Below are positions 62,493-64,000 of a DNA stretch of 64,000 nt, one piece after another (the first letter of the stretch is position 1; each line of letters opens with the position of its first letter). Location of the stretch: assembly GCA_031363915.1 (NCBI GenBank), contig JANLVI010000034.1, positions 1 to 64,000 on the forward strand, read 5' to 3'. This DNA is from JANLVI01 sp031363915. Its GTDB lineage: Bacteria > Vulcanimicrobiota > Vulcanimicrobiia > Vulcanimicrobiales > Vulcanimicrobiaceae. Under the pieces are notes generated by a model that had not been told where the DNA came from, did not search any database, and was given only the letters and a program-made list of their open reading frames with translations. The translations under genes and the position numbers were made by a program.

Positions 62493-64000
62493 ATGATAAA
62501 TCGTCGCCGTTCTGCCGCGTTTCTTGCGGCCGTTTTTCCTTTCGTTTCGCTCGCTGCACCCGTGCGCGCAGACGATGCACCCGCCGCGCTGCGAAGCTTC
62601 GCGGAACCGGGCATCTCGCCCGACGGGTCGGAAATCGCCTTCGTCTCCGGCGGCGAGATTTGGACCGTGCCGATCGGCGGCGGAACCGCGCGATTACTGG
62701 TCGCAGACGGCGGCAGCGCGTCGCGCCCGCTCTATTCACCCGACGGCAAACATCTGGCATACACATCGGTGCGTGCGGGCGTCGGCAGCGAGATCACGGT
62801 GCTCGGACTCGACGGCGGTGAAGCCAAACGGTTGACGTTCGATGGCGGCGGCGACGGCAACACGCTCGATGGCTGGTCGCACGATTCGCGTGAGGTCTAC
62901 TTCACCTCGAGTGCGCACAACATTTCGTATTTCGGTGACGTGGAACGCGTCGCGATCGCCGGCGGAACGCCGATGAGCGTAGTGAGCGAACAGTACGTGT
63001 ATTCATCGCAGGCGGCCCCCTCGCCCGACGGTTCGGCGATCGCCTACAAGACCGGCGGCTTCACGCAGTGGTGGCGCCGCGGTCGCGCGCATATCGACGA
63101 GAGCACGATCGCGATCAAACGCGGTTCGAAGTTCGAACGCTTCAGCGATGGCGGAGCGAAAGACGAGTGGCCGATGTGGGAGCCCGACGGCTCCGCCATT
63201 GCGTATGTCTCGGATCGCACCGGCACGCCGAATCTTTGGATCAAAGCGATCGGCGGTGCGAAGCGGCAGATCACCCACTTCACCGACGGACGCGTGGTTT
63301 TCCCGGCGCTCAGCGGCGACGGCAAGACGATCGTCTTCGAGCGTGACTTCGGCATTTGGAAGACGGATCTCGCCGGACATGCAAATCCCGTCTCGATCGT
63401 GCTGCGCGGCGCGCCGCCGCGTCCCGGCACGGAGCACCTCACGCTCACTCGCGTTGCCGGCGCCGTTCTCTCACCCGATGGCAAGAAGCTCGCGTTCACC
63501 GCGCACGGTCAAGTCTTTGCCGGTTCGAGCAAAGACGCAAGCGATGCGACGCGGGTCACGACGACGAGCGGAACGGAATCGATGGTGCAGTGGGCACCCG
63601 ATAGCCGGCGGCTGATCTACGTTTCGGATCGAAGCGGTTCGCGCAATCTTTACCTCTATGATTTTGGTCCGCAAACGGAGACACGCCTCACGGACGAGGC
63701 GGCAAGCGACGATTTTCCACGCTTTTCACCCGACGGCAAAACGATCGTGTTTTTCCGCAACGGCCGCGAACTTCGGTTGCTCGATCTTGCTGCGAAGTCG
63801 ACCCGCCTGCTGCTCCAGGGAGAACTCTCGCGCGCACCTTTTGGCGATTCCGATGATGTCGCGTTCTCGAGCGACGGCGCCTGGCTCGCGGTAACGGAGT
63901 CTGGCCCCAAGGGCTTCACCACGGTGCACGTCGTGCGCGCGGGCGGAGGTTCCGAACATCAGATTAGTTTTCTTGCGAATGGGAGCGCCGGAAGCGTCGC
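62493..64000 (+). CDS. Tricorn-like beta-propeller protein (partial, probable S41 peptidase)
   Basis: The frame from ATG 62493 is open to the window end (about 502 codons) without a stop. It begins with a signal peptide (ends APVRADD) and then repeated propeller blades with the TolB/tricorn pattern: SPDGSEIAFVSGGEIWTVPI, RPLYSPDGKHLAYTS, GWSHDSREVYFTS and PRFSPDGKTIVFF. The combination SGGEIWTVP plus TQWWRRGRAHIDES is typical of tricorn-like proteins whose later part is a PDZ plus S41 serine peptidase or an amidohydrolase. That part lies outside the window, so the catalytic type is inferred. It begins 19 bp after the ABC-F stop. Confidence 0.8.
   Translation, partial: MINRRRSAAFLAAVFPFVSLAAPVRADDAPAALRSFAEPGISPDGSEIAFVSGGEIWTVPIGGGTARLLVADGGSASRPLYSPDGKHLAYTSVRAGVGSEITVLGLDGGEAKRLTFDGGGDGNTLDGWSHDSREVYFTSSAHNISYFGDVERVAIAGGTPMSVVSEQYVYSSQAAPSPDGSAIAYKTGGFTQWWRRGRAHIDESTIAIKRGSKFERFSDGGAKDEWPMWEPDGSAIAYVSDRTGTPNLWIKAIGGAKRQITHFTDGRVVFPALSGDGKTIVFERDFGIWKTDLAGHANPVSIVLRGAPPRPGTEHLTLTRVAGAVLSPDGKKLAFTAHGQVFAGSSKDASDATRVTTTSGTESMVQWAPDSRRLIYVSDRSGSRNLYLYDFGPQTETRLTDEAASDDFPRFSPDGKTIVFFRNGRELRLLDLAAKSTRLLLQGELSRAPFGDSDDVAFSSDGAWLAVTESGPKGFTTVHVVRAGGGSEHQISFLANGSAGSV

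Overview
The window is GC-rich bacterial chromosome carrying almost entirely core and lineage-typical genes. It has GTG and TTG start codons, short spacers and many 1-4 nt stop/start overlaps. Secreted proteins with Ala-Gln-type signal peptides and beta-barrel-like proteins (5975-6880, 58266-60461) suggest a cell with an outer membrane. It also has a flagellum, CheA/CheW/CheY/CheC chemotaxis and GatCAB-dependent aminoacylation. The phylum cannot be fixed from sequence alone. The mix would fit a deep-branching GC-rich diderm such as Eremiobacterota (WPS-2), which is an inference.

Layout. 1-4472: hook operon (structured leader, fliK, flgD, a Flagellar_put gene, flgE), closed by a strong terminator. 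4623-6880: a DUF4331 protein overlapping a probable barrel protein. 6961-22571: one long same-strand run: a glycosyltransferase-TPR protein, flbD, motAB, fliM, a FliY-like fliN, fliOPQR, flhB, a shrunken GGDEF gene, flhA, a PilZ protein, then cheY-cheC-cheA-cheW. 22578-32374: housekeeping run with ilvE, a small membrane protein, an rlmD-type methyltransferase, gatC-gatA-gatB, mutS2, tyrS and a zinc-ribbon protein. 32387-35260: a hipA relic, hslO, aroQ, an HU gene, tRNA-Pro(GGG) and an RNase H gene. 35256-44822: a patchwork of small genes and relics: a decayed histidine kinase, a polysaccharide deacetylase, a DUF3465 protein, a large unknown membrane protein, two acetyltransferases, an NRAMP-like transporter, a Nudix hydrolase, an RsbW-like kinase, TetR and ArsR regulators and two broken STAS genes. 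45033-48935: rpoB on its own, with a near-consensus promoter and a terminator and without rpoC beside it. 48972-64000: a glycosyltransferase, an M16 peptidase, a spherulin-4 family protein, DUF2252, DoxX-like and CBM9/DUF5916 proteins, an ABC-F ATPase, and a tricorn-like beta-propeller protein cut by the window end.

How the genes work together. The flagellar/chemotaxis run encodes the hook, stator, C-ring, nearly the whole export gate and the signalling core. A PilZ protein and a decayed diguanylate cyclase inside it point to present or past cyclic-di-GMP control of motility. The region 42-44 kb holds an RsbW-like kinase near two damaged STAS (anti-anti-sigma) genes, which looks like a partner-switching module in decay.

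I found no CRISPR array, prophage, insertion sequence or rRNA. The most unusual signals are the amber-interrupted STAS gene, the T7 frameshift at 56477-56483, the orphan rpoB with an ArsR-type palindrome upstream, the internally deleted GGDEF gene between flhB and flhA, and the change in codon style across about 25090-27700.
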